Below the pieces are notes generated by a model. That model was not told the origin of the DNA. It saw nothing but the letters and a program-made list of their open reading frames with translations, and did no database searches. From NCBI GenBank assembly GCA_013298165.1, contig JAAFJU010000015.1:1-57897 (forward strand): a DNA stretch of 57,897 nucleotides. Direction: 5' to 3'. The stretch is from Synechococcales cyanobacterium bin31.maxbin.ball.101 (GTDB taxonomy: Bacteria; Cyanobacteriota; Cyanobacteriia; Leptolyngbyales; Leptolyngbyaceae). Of this stretch, positions 9,162 through 18,421 are shown one piece after another. Position 1 is the first letter of the stretch. Each line of letters opens with the position of its first letter. The position numbers were made by a program, and so were the translations under genes.

Positions 9162-9970
9162 ATGGCGCGTTTTTGTTCCGATCGGTATCGGATGAATTCT
9201 GCCAACAGCACCGCAAAGGCCGAAGCCAAAATCAACAACACACTCAACGCATTCAGATCGGGCGTGAGATTGGTCCGAATCCGACTGTAGATTTCCATCG
9301 GCAGCGTATTGATACCGCCCCCCGCCGTAAAGCTGGCAATCAAAAAGTCATCCATACTGCACACAAAGGCCAGAAGACAGCCAGAGACGATCGCCGGAAA
9401 AAGCTGAGGCAACAGCACCAATCGAAACGACTGAAAGGGGGTTGCCCCAAGATCCTGTGCCGCTTCTTCCAGATGGCGATCCAGCGAATTAATCCGGGTC
9501 GAAACCGCGAGAGAAACATAGGAGAGACAAAACACCACATGGGACGCCACGATCGTCCCCATACTCAACGGCATCGAAATCGCCGCCAAAAATACCAAGG
9601 TCGCCACTGCGATCGAAATATCTGGAATGATTAAGGGCAAATACACGGCATTTTGATAGAGATCTCGACCGAGGAAACGATAGCGAGAGAGACCCACCGC
9701 CATAAGCGTGCCGAAGACGGCGGCGATCGACACTGAACCCAAGGCCACTTTTAAACTGTCCAATAATGCCTGTTGAATGCGTCCATCATGGAAAAAACGA
9801 GCGTACCACTTTAAGGAAAATCCCGTCCATTGGGCACTCACGGCAGATTCGTTGACGCTGTAGAAGGCGAGAACGAGGATGGGCAAGTACATGAAGCTGA
9901 ACATGAGTCCGGTGAACCAGGCTTGCCAGGAGATTTGGAGTTTGGGGAGTTTGGGTGAGGTGGGTGGCAT
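9158..9970 (-). CDS. potC: Spermidine/putrescine-type ABC permease PotC
   Basis: The second permease subunit of a polyamine-type importer, 270 residues from the ATG at 9970 (MPPTSPKLPK). The open frame extends far upstream, but that part is the shadow of potB and is Pro/Arg/His-rich nonsense. The family start 'FMYLPILVLAFYSVN' and the EAA loop 'EEAAQDLGATPFQSFRLVLL' are clear, with about six membrane segments. It is the last gene of the potA-D-B-C operon, 32 bp after potB. Confidence 0.9.
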   Translation of the reverse strand: MPPTSPKLPKLQISWQAWFTGLMFSFMYLPILVLAFYSVNESAVSAQWTGFSLKWYARFFHDGRIQQALLDSLKVALGSVSIAAVFGTLMAVGLSRYRFLGRDLYQNAVYLPLIIPDISIAVATLVFLAAISMPLSMGTIVASHVVFCLSYVSLAVSTRINSLDRHLEEAAQDLGATPFQSFRLVLLPQLFPAIVSGCLLAFVCSMDDFLIASFTAGGGINTLPMEIYSRIRTNLTPDLNALSVLLILASAFAVLLAEFIRYRSEQKRAI

Positions 9971-10002
9971 GGTGGGTGATGGGGTGGGTGGGTGACGGAG
10001 GG

Positions 10003-10863
10003 TTAGAGGGTGCGGGCGTTTTTGTCGCCGTATTTGAGGAGGAGGACGATGCTGAGGGTGACGAACATGATCAGCAGCGCACTCAGGGCAGAACCCATGC
10101 CCCAGTCGGGGGAGGCACCGAGGAATTTGCTGTAGACCAGGCGGGCGGCGGTCATGCTGGAGGGTCCGCCGAGGAGTTCGGGGTTGACGAAGTCGCCGAT
10201 CGCATTGATAAACACCAGTAGGACTCCGGCAGCAATCCCGGGTAGCACTTGGGGAACGGTGACTTGGAGGAAGGCTTCTAGGGGTTTTGCTCCGAGGTCG
10301 GCGGCGGCTTCGAGGAGACGACGATCGAGTTTTTCCAGGGAGGCATAGAGGATCAGGACCATGTAGGGCAAGAGGCTGTAGGTCATGCCGATCAGGACCG
10401 CAGGCAGTTGGTTCATCAAGTCCAATGTGGGGAGATGAAGAAAGCTGAGGATGGTGTTGAGCACTCCAGTCGGTCGGAGAATGCTGATCCAGGCATAGCT
10501 GCGCAGGAGCGAAGAGGTCCACAGGGGCAGCACAAAGGCCAGCAATAGCAGGTTTTGCCAGCGACGGGGAGCAAGCAGGGCGATCCAATAGGCCACGGGG
10601 AAGCCGAGGAGAAGACAGAGAACGGTGGTGGCGATCGAGAGTCCGATCGATCGAGCAACGATCCACAGGACGATCGGATCAAAAATTTCCAAGTAGTTTC
10701 CCAGACTGGACGGATTGACCAGATCACCGGGCTTAATGTCAGGCACTAAGCTGATTTGGAAGATCATCAGCGTCGGTAAGATCAGCAGCAAAAACAGCCA
10801 AACCCCAGCGGGAGCTAGCATTAGGTAGGGTTCTAGGCGTTGGGTCCAGGACGATCGGGGCAT
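10003..10863 (-). CDS. potB: Spermidine/putrescine-type ABC permease PotB
   Basis: The first permease subunit of the polyamine-type importer, 286 residues with six hydrophobic segments. 'YLMLAPAGVWLFLLLILPTL' is the typical first helix of PotB. The EAA loop reads 'LEAAADLGAKPLEAFLQVTV', followed by 'PQVLPGIAAGVLLVFINAIGD'. A five-copy heptanucleotide repeat lies immediately before its ATG, where a ribosome-binding site would be expected, so its translation may be unusual. It should pair with PotC. Confidence 0.92.
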   Translation of the reverse strand: MPRSSWTQRLEPYLMLAPAGVWLFLLLILPTLMIFQISLVPDIKPGDLVNPSSLGNYLEIFDPIVLWIVARSIGLSIATTVLCLLLGFPVAYWIALLAPRRWQNLLLLAFVLPLWTSSLLRSYAWISILRPTGVLNTILSFLHLPTLDLMNQLPAVLIGMTYSLLPYMVLILYASLEKLDRRLLEAAADLGAKPLEAFLQVTVPQVLPGIAAGVLLVFINAIGDFVNPELLGGPSSMTAARLVYSKFLGASPDWGMGSALSALLIMFVTLSIVLLLKYGDKNARTL

Positions 10864-10867
10864 GGGG

Positions 10868-10902
10868 ATTTTGGATTTTGGATTTTGGATTTTGGATTTT
10901 GG
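10868..10902. repeat. Heptanucleotide tandem repeat, five copies, in the potB leader
   Basis: Five exact copies of ATTTTGG (CCAAAAT on the coding strand) stand 4 bases before the potB ATG. They fill the place of a Shine-Dalgarno sequence. Such short tandem heptamers are known in cyanobacterial genomes and can change copy number by slippage. A 12-bp repeat adjoins them downstream. Confidence 0.9.
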
Positions 10903-10904
10903 AG

Positions 10905-10940
10905 GTGAGTTAGTTGGTGAGTTAGCTGGTGAGTTGGGTC
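10905..10940. repeat. 12-bp tandem repeat over the potD stop codon
   Basis: Three adjacent 12-base units begin GTGAGTTAGTTG, GTGAGTTAGCTG and GTGAGTTGGGTC. The potD stop codon at 10922 falls inside the second unit, so copy changes here would lengthen or shorten the spacer between potD and potB or alter the last PotD residues. Confidence 0.75.
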
Positions 10941-12103
10941 CAGTATTTGGCGTAGAGTTTTTCGGCTTCGGGGGTGAGGGCGGTCATGCTTTCGCAACGG
11001 GCCATGATGTCGGGCGGGGGATAGCTGACGGCGTTGGTTTGGAGTTCCGAGGGGAGGAGGGGGATGGCGGCGGCGTTGGGGGTGGTGACGGCTAGGCGCT
11101 GGGAGACATTGGCGGCAACTTCGGGGTTCAGCAGATAGTTCATCCAGGCGTAGGCGGCGTTGGGGTTGGGGGCGGACTTGGGGATGACCATCCAGTCACT
11201 CCAGCGGGTGCCGCCTGGTTTTGGGATGATGTAGCGCAGTTTTGGATTTTCTTTTAAGAGGCCGATCGCATCGGAGGAGTAGGCCATGGCAATCCACAAA
11301 TCCCCCGCCGCCAGTTTCGTCCGCCAGCCGTCGGTGGTAAAACTTGAAATAAAGGGCTTGAGGCGAGAGAGTTTTTCGTAGGCTTCCTTGATCCGATCGG
11401 GCTGGGTTTCGTTGATGCTATAGCCCAAGGTCTTGAGGCAGAACCCAATGACTTCGCGGTAGTCGTCCAGGAGGCTCATTTTACGCAGCAGTTTTTCCTT
11501 GTTTTTCCAGAGATAGTCCCAGTCCTGGATCTCATCAGAAACCTTCTCCTGGTTATAGATCAAGCCCGTCGTGCCCCAGGCAAACGGAATGCCGTAGTGA
11601 TTGTCGGCATCGGCGATCGATCGACGGAATTGGGGCATCAGATTGTTGAGTCCATTGATTCGATCGTGGTCAAGCTCTGCTAGGAGTTTTGCTTTGACCA
11701 ATTTAGGAATGAAATATTCACTGGGATAGAGCAAACTGAAGGAATCACCTTTCCCAGCTTGCAGGGCGGCGATCATCTTTTCATTGGAATCAAAGAGTTC
11801 TCGAATGGTCTTGAGTCCACTTTTAGCCTGAAAATCCCGCAGCAGATCGTCATCCACATACTGCGCCCAAGTGTACAAAAACAGTTCATCGCTGGAGGCT
11901 TTCACAGGTCCCGATCGGACATTACCCAACCGCCAGCCACAGCTCGACAATCCCTGAGTCAATCCCAATCCCAAGGCAACCTGGCCTGCTTGCTGCAAAA
12001 AACGTCGCCGCGATCGACGGGTCAGTCCCGGGGGCAGTCCTTTATCTGTAGAGCCAAACTGTTGAGAGTCCATCGCTAGCAACCCATAAAAAATAGTATC
12101 CAC
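10922..12103 (-). CDS. potD: Spermidine/putrescine-type periplasmic binding protein PotD
   Basis: Substrate-binding component of the polyamine-type importer, 393 residues from 12103; an ATG at 12073 (MDSQQFG) is an equally plausible start. The N-terminus has a twin-arginine-like signal 'RRSRRRFLQQAGQVALGLGL', suggesting export in folded form by the Tat system, and 'SSCGW' may be a lipobox. 'LFLYTWAQYVDDDLLRDF' is the PotD start of the mature protein and 'GIPFAWGTTGLIYNQEKV' its usual core motif. The ligand could be a polyamine or a related cation; the sequence alone does not fix it. Confidence 0.9.
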   Translation of the reverse strand: MDTIFYGLLAMDSQQFGSTDKGLPPGLTRRSRRRFLQQAGQVALGLGLTQGLSSCGWRLGNVRSGPVKASSDELFLYTWAQYVDDDLLRDFQAKSGLKTIRELFDSNEKMIAALQAGKGDSFSLLYPSEYFIPKLVKAKLLAELDHDRINGLNNLMPQFRRSIADADNHYGIPFAWGTTGLIYNQEKVSDEIQDWDYLWKNKEKLLRKMSLLDDYREVIGFCLKTLGYSINETQPDRIKEAYEKLSRLKPFISSFTTDGWRTKLAAGDLWIAMAYSSDAIGLLKENPKLRYIIPKPGGTRWSDWMVIPKSAPNPNAAYAWMNYLLNPEVAANVSQRLAVTTPNAAAIPLLPSELQTNAVSYPPPDIMARCESMTALTPEAEKLYAKYWTQLTS

Positions 12104-12121
12104 CCCAATCCCAAACCGCTT

Positions 12122-13273
12122 CTACTCCGGCAACGCCAAGGCCAAACAGTCCTGAGGACTCCACAGCACATACACCGGACCCGCAATCTTCGAGACGGTT
12201 TCGGGGGAGGGCTGACGAACCAGAAGCGTTCGACCCGACTGGAGACGAATGACGCAGTTGACGTGGGTTCCCAAGTACAGCGTACTCACCAAGGACCCTT
12301 CAAAGCAGTTCATCCCTTCTAAAGCCATGCCGTCCTGACGCGGATCCGATCGCAGAAGCTGAATCTTCTCAGGTCTGAGATTAATCGCGACCCGTCCTGC
12401 GGTTAAGAGCCGTTGCCCGCTCATGGTCGGCTGAACCTGGATTTTTTCGCCATCATCACTTTTAACCCAGAGCATGGCCGGATGAGAGCCTTCGATTTTG
12501 CCGGAGATAATATTGGTATCACCGATGAATTCTGCGACAAATTGGCTTTGGGGCCGATCGTAGATTTGGCTGGGAGTGCCGACTTGCTCCAGTTTGCCGC
12601 CGTTCATCACGGCGATGCGATCGCTCATGGTCAAGGCTTCTTCTTGATCATGCGTCACCATAACGAAGGTAATATTCAGTTGCTGGTGGAGACGCTTTAG
12701 CTCCAGTTGCATTTCTTTACGAAGCTTGAGATCCAAGGCCCCCAAGGGTTCATCTAGGAGCAGCACCGTGGGACGATTGACTAAGGCCCGAGCCAGGGCG
12801 ACGCGCTGCTGCTGTCCCCCGGAGAGCTGACTGGGAAAGCGCTTTGCCAGGGGTTCGAGTTGAACTAGACGGAGGGCCTCAAAGACTCGCGCTTGGATTT
12901 CTCCTCGACTCATTTTTTGAATTTTTAAGCCAAAGGCGATGTTATCTTCCACGGTTAAGTGGCTAAACAGCGCATAGCTTTGAAATACGGTATTGACCGG
13001 ACGACGATAAGGCGGAATGCCCACCATCGAGGTCTGACGAATCAGTAAGTCCCCAGCCGTCGGGGTCTCGAAGCCTGCAATCAGGCGCAGAAGCGTGGTT
13101 TTGCCACAGCCTGAGGGACCTAAAATGCTGAAAAACTCGCCTTGCCGGATATCCAAGTCCACCCCGCGCACCGCCGCCTCACCATCAAAAACTTTGAACA
13201 CCTTGCGGAGTTCAATATCTAGGGCACCCTGCACGTTGGTGTCCGAAGAAGTTTGGGAAAGGAGTTGAGCCAT
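12122..13273 (-). CDS. potA: Spermidine/putrescine-type ABC ATPase PotA
   Basis: ATPase subunit, 383 residues from the ATG at 13273 (MAQLLSQTSS); the frame is open for 46 more codons but these do not match the family. It has Walker A 'GPSGCGKTT', the Q-loop 'NTVFQSYALFSHLTV', signature 'LSGGQQQR', Walker B 'VLLLDEPLGALD' and the H-loop 'VTHDQEEA'. The C-terminal TOBE domain begins near 'INLRPEKIQLL'. It is the first gene of potA-D-B-C, followed by potD after 18 bp, so the whole transporter is encoded in one leftward operon. Confidence 0.93.
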   Translation of the reverse strand: MAQLLSQTSSDTNVQGALDIELRKVFKVFDGEAAVRGVDLDIRQGEFFSILGPSGCGKTTLLRLIAGFETPTAGDLLIRQTSMVGIPPYRRPVNTVFQSYALFSHLTVEDNIAFGLKIQKMSRGEIQARVFEALRLVQLEPLAKRFPSQLSGGQQQRVALARALVNRPTVLLLDEPLGALDLKLRKEMQLELKRLHQQLNITFVMVTHDQEEALTMSDRIAVMNGGKLEQVGTPSQIYDRPQSQFVAEFIGDTNIISGKIEGSHPAMLWVKSDDGEKIQVQPTMSGQRLLTAGRVAINLRPEKIQLLRSDPRQDGMALEGMNCFEGSLVSTLYLGTHVNCVIRLQSGRTLLVRQPSPETVSKIAGPVYVLWSPQDCLALALPE

Positions 13274-13512
13274 AAACGCGGGAGACAGCTTGCGGGAAGC
13301 CTGACTAAAGACAAATTGACTAGATAATTTGGGCAGTACAGCCTTCAATACTAAGCTATTGTACCCAAGACACCGAGATTGGTCCCAAATTCTCCTGAGA
13401 CGGAAGACCAACGTTACAGTTTTCTGTAATACTGTGATTTGCTTCAGGGCGATCGCTTGAGATTATTTTTTAAGATGACTATTTAAGACTGATTTTTGCT
13501 CAAAACTGATTT

Positions 13513-13576
13513 TGTTCAACATTTATCCTGTTCAACGTTAACTCTGTTCAACATTAGCTCTGTTCAACATTGGCTA
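13513..13576. repeat. 16-bp tandem repeat, four copies, upstream of PBP2 gene
   Basis: The octamer TGTTCAAC recurs at exact 16-base steps (13513, 13529, 13545, 13561), each followed by an A/T-rich half such as ATTAGCTC. The last copy contains the TTG codon at 13570 that opens the longest frame of the next gene. The array sits where a promoter or leader is expected. Confidence 0.9.
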
Positions 13577-13620
13577 AGTCATCAGCTAAGTCGTCACTCG
13601 GAATTTTAGAACTTAAACCC

Positions 13621-15486
13621 ATGCAATCTTCCCCGCCTCGCGATCGCGCAACCTCTCGCAAAGTCGGTCGTGCCAAGCAATCCATCTTTCTGATGTTGTT
13701 CTGTGCAGCGGCCATTTTGGGAGCCTTGGGATCTCGGTTGGTCTATCTTCAGGTGCTAGAAGGCAGCCAGAACCGCAGTCGCGCCGACAATAACCGCATT
13801 CGGGTGATTGCGAGGATGCCGGAACGGGGCAAGATTTTGGACCGCAAGGGTCGTCTGTTGGCGGGCAGTCGTCTGACCCATTCGGTGTTTCTTTGGCCGA
13901 TGGCGCACAAAAAGGAAGACTGGCCCAAGGTCTTTGAAAAGCTCGCCCCTATCTTAAAAACAACCCCCCAAGAACTTGAACAAACCTTGGATAAGGCTGG
14001 GTATGATTCGGTGCAGCGGGTCAAGGTGAGTCGCGGCGTCAGTCCGGCGCAGATTACGGCGATCGCTGAAAATATTACAGATTTGGGCGGCGCGCAGGGC
14101 GTTCAGGTGGATGGTGAGACGACGCGGGAATATCGCTACGGCGATCTGGCGGCGCATGTCTTGGGCTATACGGGAGAACTGACCGATGAACAGTATGAAA
14201 AGCTGAAGTCGAAGGGCTATCGGCTGGGGGATGTGATCGGGAAGATGGGCATCGAGGCCAGCTATGAGGAGCAACTGCGCGGCGAGGGCGGTGGTCAGCA
14301 GATGGTGGTGGATGCCTCGGGGAATCCGGTGCAGATTTTGAAGGATAAGCCGAGCCGGACGGGGAAGGATCTGACGTTGACGTTGGATTTAGATCTGCAA
14401 AAGGCGGCGACGGATGCATTGGGCGGGATTACGGGTTCTATTGTGGCGATCGACCCCAATAATGGCGCGATTTTGGCCATGGTGAGTAATCCAGGCTTTG
14501 ATCCGAATATTTTTGCGAAGCGGCTCAGTCCGGACGTATGGGACCGTCTCCAAGCGCTAAATGACCCCTTTTTGAATCGAAATCTCCAGACCTTTCCGCC
14601 CGCGAGTACATTTAAGATTATTACGACCGCAGCGGCGATCGAAAGTGGCAATTTTACGGGGGATGAGGTGTATCAGACCTATCCGTCGTTGACGATCGGT
14701 GGGACGACCTTTGGGGAATGGAATCATGCGGGATTTGGACCGTTGGGGTTTCAGGGGGCGATGGCCCATAGTAGTGATACGTTTTTCTATCAAGTGGCTC
14801 AGAAAATGGGCGGCGATCCGATTATTGATTGGAGTCGGCGGTTTGGATTGGGTTCTTTGACGGGGATTGATTTGATTGATGAGGTTGATCCGGGGTTGGT
14901 GCCGGATGCGGCTTGGAAGTTAAAGAATGAAAAAATTGAATGGTCGATCGGGGATGCGGTGAATATGTCCATTGGTCAGGGGGCCTTGTTAACCAGTCCC
15001 TTGCAGGTGGCGGTGATGTTTGCGGTGTCGGCGAATGGGGGGTATCGCGTGAAACCGCATTTGTTGAAGGACAATGAGGAATCTCGCAATTGGCGCGAGG
15101 ACCTGAAAATGAAACCCACGACGATCGCGATTATTAATGAAGGATTGCGGGGGGTAATTGAGTATGGAACGGCGGAGGCTTTGAATGGGGGAGCGGTGCC
15201 GATCGCGGGGAAAAGCGGGACGTCGGAGGATTTGGGAGATGGCTCGAATACTTGGTTTGGGGCCTTTGGTCCGGTGAAGAAGCCGGAGATTGTGGTGGTG
15301 GCGTTTGGGGAACGGACGGGTGGTGGCGGTGGATCGCTGATGGGACCGAAGGTAAAACAGGTGATCGATGCCTATTTTGCGTTAAAAAATGCGCCGAAGG
15401 ATGCTTTAGACAAGAAGCTACGTGAGGAAAAGAAACTTAAGGAAAGCCAGACTACTGAAGTCGAAACTCCAGCGTCTCCGCAATAG
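13621..15486 (+). CDS. mrdA: Penicillin-binding protein 2 (class B transpeptidase)
   Basis: Peptidoglycan DD-transpeptidase of the elongation machinery, anchored by one N-terminal membrane helix (IFLMLFCAAAILGALGSRL). I choose the ATG at 13621 (MQSSPP); a TTG start at 13570 would add 17 residues but lies in a tandem repeat. The dimerisation domain with 'RGKILDRKGRLLA' comes first. The catalytic serine is in 'STFK' (about residue 329), the second motif is 'SSD' and the third is 'KSGT' (about residue 531). The total of 621 residues is normal. The C-terminal 'KKLREEKKLKES' tail is charged. It stands alone, without the usual mreBCD or rodA neighbours. Confidence 0.92.
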   Translation: MQSSPPRDRATSRKVGRAKQSIFLMLFCAAAILGALGSRLVYLQVLEGSQNRSRADNNRIRVIARMPERGKILDRKGRLLAGSRLTHSVFLWPMAHKKEDWPKVFEKLAPILKTTPQELEQTLDKAGYDSVQRVKVSRGVSPAQITAIAENITDLGGAQGVQVDGETTREYRYGDLAAHVLGYTGELTDEQYEKLKSKGYRLGDVIGKMGIEASYEEQLRGEGGGQQMVVDASGNPVQILKDKPSRTGKDLTLTLDLDLQKAATDALGGITGSIVAIDPNNGAILAMVSNPGFDPNIFAKRLSPDVWDRLQALNDPFLNRNLQTFPPASTFKIITTAAAIESGNFTGDEVYQTYPSLTIGGTTFGEWNHAGFGPLGFQGAMAHSSDTFFYQVAQKMGGDPIIDWSRRFGLGSLTGIDLIDEVDPGLVPDAAWKLKNEKIEWSIGDAVNMSIGQGALLTSPLQVAVMFAVSANGGYRVKPHLLKDNEESRNWREDLKMKPTTIAIINEGLRGVIEYGTAEALNGGAVPIAGKSGTSEDLGDGSNTWFGAFGPVKKPEIVVVAFGERTGGGGGSLMGPKVKQVIDAYFALKNAPKDALDKKLREEKKLKESQTTEVETPASPQ

Positions 15487-15532
15487 TTTTCACGCCTAAT
15501 ATCCAATCAATTTGTCATTGCGATACATCAGG

Positions 15533-15607
15533 CCCCCTAACCCCCAATTCTGGGGGGACCGGAAATGAAGTCCCAATCTAGCTCCCCCAGAATTGGGGGC
15601 TGGGGGG
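15533..15607. repeat. GC-rich inverted repeat between convergent genes (dispersed repeat copy 1)
   Basis: Arms rich in C and G (CCCCCTAACCCCCAATTCTG and CAGAATTGGGGGCTGGGGG) can form a long stem about 25 bp from end to end. It is followed by CGGTTCGCC. It lies between the ends of the PBP2 and moaA genes and could end transcription from both sides. A related copy ends the amidase gene near 47.7 kb. Confidence 0.8.
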
Positions 15608-15625
15608 CGGTTCGCCAGGACATTT

Positions 15626-16624
15626 TCAACCACCAATCTGGGACATCGATCGGGCATAGCCTTCCGTACTGCCGGAGTCGCGCAATTTATAATTAATCTC
15701 CGGCTTCCATTCCACCAGACGAATCACCCGATCGCGAATCTCTGCTAAATCAGTACCTTGTCGGAGTTCTGTTTTTAAATCAATCTGTCCTGTTTCGTTG
15801 AGCAGACAGGGTCGCAGCATTCCGTCTGCTGATAGCCTCATACGATTACACCGATCGCAGAAGCATTCTGACATTTGACTGATAAAACCTAGGGTCCCTT
15901 TTGCATTAGGGATTTTAAAAATATCAGCGGGTCCGTTGCCTCTCACCGTACTTTCTTCAATCCCATAGCGTTGACCAATCTGTTCTCGTAAGTCTGCTGA
16001 ACTGACCCAACCCGCTTTTTCAAATAGATCACCATTCCCGATCGGCATAAATTCAATAAACCGCACATGCCATTCCCGATCGATGCTTAACGCGGCCAGG
16101 TCGAGAATTTCCCGATCGTTCACCCCCGGAACCACGACCACATTGAGTTTCAAGGGATCAAACCCAACGGCATGGGCGGTTTGGATTCCGGACCAGACTT
16201 TATCCCAATTGGTTTTTGAACCAGTCGATCGGCGTCCAATCAATTGGTCAAAGGTCGCCGCATCCAAAGAATCCAAACTAATATTAACCCGCCGAAGTCC
16301 CGCATTGTAAAGCGCTTGGGCTTTTTCGGGCAGTAGAAAGCCATTGGTAGTGAGGGAGAGATCTTGAGTTTCGGGTAATGCTGCGATCGCATCCACAATT
16401 TCGACAATATCCGATCGAATCAATGGCTCCCCACCTGTGAGTCGAAACCGCGTAAACCCCGCCGGAATGAAGACTTCACGCAGCAAGGTCAGGAGTTCTG
16501 ATTGGGTTAATAGGTCCTGCTTAAGAAGATAATCAATCTCCGCGTCTTCCGGCATACAGTAAGTACAACGAAAATTGCAGCGATCGATCAAGCTAATCCG
16601 AAGATAGTCAATCCGGTTCATCAT
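15626..16624 (-). CDS. moaA: GTP 3',8-cyclase MoaA
   Basis: First enzyme of molybdopterin cofactor synthesis, turning GTP into 3',8-cyclo-7,8-dihydro-GTP (with MoaC). The 332-residue protein begins '[18 protein letters not shown]', with the SAM-cluster cysteines at 16, 20 and 23. 'FRLTGGEPL' is the SAM-binding GGE motif. The second iron-sulfur cluster motif is '[15 protein letters not shown]' followed by 'RPCLL'. The normal C-terminus has Gly-Gly; here the protein ends 'SQIGG', which fits the conserved GG tail. It is divergent from the amidase gene. Confidence 0.95.
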   Translation of the reverse strand: MMNRIDYLRISLIDRCNFRCTYCMPEDAEIDYLLKQDLLTQSELLTLLREVFIPAGFTRFRLTGGEPLIRSDIVEIVDAIAALPETQDLSLTTNGFLLPEKAQALYNAGLRRVNISLDSLDAATFDQLIGRRSTGSKTNWDKVWSGIQTAHAVGFDPLKLNVVVVPGVNDREILDLAALSIDREWHVRFIEFMPIGNGDLFEKAGWVSSADLREQIGQRYGIEESTVRGNGPADIFKIPNAKGTLGFISQMSECFCDRCNRMRLSADGMLRPCLLNETGQIDLKTELRQGTDLAEIRDRVIRLVEWKPEINYKLRDSGSTEGYARSMSQIGG

Positions 16625-16699
16625 AGGATTATTTCAGTACCATAGATATTATTCAACATTCAAAACTCTCCATTCTAAATTCCATTATAAGCTGCCACC

Positions 16700-18100
16700 A
16701 TGAACTCCGCCGATCTCGCCTACACCTCTGCCCTAGACCAAGCTCGACTGATTCGCGATCGGGAGGTGTCTCCCCTAGATCTCACCCAGGTTTACCTCGA
16801 TCGTATCGAGCAACTCAATCCAAATCTCGGCGCATTTTTCCATGTGGCAGCAGAGCAAGCGATCGATGACGCAGTTCAAAAAACCGAAGCCCTCATAAAA
16901 CTAGACCACATCCCCCCCTTTTACGGCGTCCCAACTGCCATTAAAGACCTCAATCCCGTGGCCGGAATGCCCTGCTCCTACGGCATCAAAGTCGCTAAAA
17001 AACGCATGGCCGATCGGGATGACTACGTCACCACACGCATGAAACAAGCAGGATTTGTCATCTTAGGCAAAACCGCAACGTCCCAGCTCGGATCACTGCC
17101 CTACGTCGAACCCAGCGGCTTTCCCCCGGCCCGAAATCCTTGGAATTTGGACTATTTAGCAGGGGGATCGAGTGGTGGATCTGCTGCGGCAGTGGCGGCG
17201 GGGCTTTGTTCGATCGCTCAGGGTTCCGATGGGGCGGGTTCGATTCGGATTCCGGCGGCTTGCTGTGGGTTGGTCGGGCTGAAACCGTCGCGAGGTCGAG
17301 TGTCAAATACGCCTGTGGATGAACTGTTTTCCGGTTGCGTTGTGAATGGTGGACTGTCGAGAACGGTTGCGGATGCGGCGGCATTTCTCGATACGATCGA
17401 AGGCTATCAACTCGGCGATCCCTTCTGGCTTCCCAGTCCTGAAACCAGTTTTCTAGCCTTATCCCAACAGCAACCAAAACGCTTACGCATTGGATTTGCA
17501 ACGTCGATTCCGCCAGTCGGTGAATGTGATGATGATTGCAAGGCTCCTGTAATGGCAGCGGCAAAACAGTTGGAAACATTCGGGCATGTTGTAGAACCGA
17601 TCGACTTTGGCACGTTTGATTTTAGTGAATTGATTGCGCCGTTTTCGATCGCTTGGCAGACGCAGACGGATGTGGGGGTGCCGGGATTTTTCTTGGATAG
17701 CATCAACCGTCAACTGTGGCTTAAGGCCCAAGTATACCGCGCTGGGAAATACGTAAAAGCCCGCCAACGACTGTACCGCTTTGCACGATCGGTAGTAGAA
17801 CTCTGTCATCCCTACGATGTGATTTTGTTGCCGACGGTGATGCGTCCAGCATTGAAGGTCGGTGAATTTAAGGGATTGGGTCTCGATCGCTTACTCGATC
17901 AAATTGTGAATTGGTTTGCACCTTGTCCAGCGTTTAATGCGAGTGGTCAACCTGCGATCGTGCTTCCCTATGGCAGGAGTCGATCGGGCCTTCCCGTTAG
18001 CATTCAACTGGTGGGCCGTCCTGCAGATGAAATGACGATATTGCAATTGGCCTCACAGTTGGAAAAGCCATTCAAATTTCCGGCGTCCCAGAAGGGTTAG
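16700..18100 (+). CDS. Amidase (amidase-signature family)
   Basis: A 466-residue amidase of the Ser-cisSer-Lys type. The catalytic lysine is K82 in 'AIKD', the cis-serine S157 in 'GGSSGGS', and the nucleophile S181 in 'GSIRIPA'. 'LGKTATSQLG' and 'ARNPWNLDYLAGGSSGG' are typical of the GatA/AmiE-like superfamily. The substrate is unknown. It is not GatA, as the context lacks gatB/gatC and the middle region differs. Possible roles are hydrolysis of indole acetamide, acyl amides or cell-wall fragments. A second amidase of the same superfamily occurs at 46.4 kb. Confidence 0.9.
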   Translation: MNSADLAYTSALDQARLIRDREVSPLDLTQVYLDRIEQLNPNLGAFFHVAAEQAIDDAVQKTEALIKLDHIPPFYGVPTAIKDLNPVAGMPCSYGIKVAKKRMADRDDYVTTRMKQAGFVILGKTATSQLGSLPYVEPSGFPPARNPWNLDYLAGGSSGGSAAAVAAGLCSIAQGSDGAGSIRIPAACCGLVGLKPSRGRVSNTPVDELFSGCVVNGGLSRTVADAAAFLDTIEGYQLGDPFWLPSPETSFLALSQQQPKRLRIGFATSIPPVGECDDDCKAPVMAAAKQLETFGHVVEPIDFGTFDFSELIAPFSIAWQTQTDVGVPGFFLDSINRQLWLKAQVYRAGKYVKARQRLYRFARSVVELCHPYDVILLPTVMRPALKVGEFKGLGLDRLLDQIVNWFAPCPAFNASGQPAIVLPYGRSRSGLPVSIQLVGRPADEMTILQLASQLEKPFKFPASQKG

Positions 18101-18112
18101 GGGACTTGGCAG

Positions 18113-18320
18113 CAATTCCAAATTCAAAATTCTTCGCTGCGTTGCCAGTCCGCACCGGAATGAATTCGGTGCTCTAGAGTGCGAAGTCAGTTGAAACTGA
18201 CTAAAGAAAAACCTAAATTCCTCTTTCTAGTCTACTTCGAGTAGACTTCGCCCTAAGAGCGCCAACTTTCAGTTCGGCGCGGATCAAGATTGCGACGATC
18301 GAACTTTGAATTTGGAATTG
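18113..18320. mobile_element. MITE-like element with 20-bp terminal inverted repeats
   Basis: The 208-bp spacer segment begins CAATTCCAAATTCAAAATTC and ends with its near-perfect inverse (GAACTTTGAATTTGGAATTG, 19 of 20 matching). Inside are several short palindromes, for example AGTCAGTTGAAACTGACT, AGTCTACTTCGAGTAGACT and GCACCG...CGGTGC. GGGGACTTGG before it and GGGGACTGG after it could be remains of a target duplication. No coding frame is seen. The structure suggests a non-autonomous miniature transposon. Confidence 0.7.
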
Positions 18321-18421
18321 TTGGGGACTGGAAACGAATGTTCGCGTCGCGTTTAGAATAATTCTATAATGAGGTCACTTGTCACTCCTGTACGCCTCTG
18401 CCTTACCCATCAGGTTTAGCC

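Noticed and set aside
9173-9634. 153-residue plus frame over potC
   Set aside because: Arg/Gln/His-rich and antisense to a conserved permease.
9971-10666. Long N-terminal extension of the potC frame
   Set aside because: The extension is Pro-, Arg- and His-rich and overlaps the well-supported potB gene in another frame, so it is a shadow; potC starts at 9970.
13570-13620. TTG start giving a longer penicillin-binding protein 2
   Set aside because: The added residues come from a tandem repeat and precede a normal ATG; kept only as an alternative.
17058-17579. 173-residue reverse frame opposite the first amidase
   Set aside because: Covered by a conserved gene on the plus strand and of low-complexity composition.
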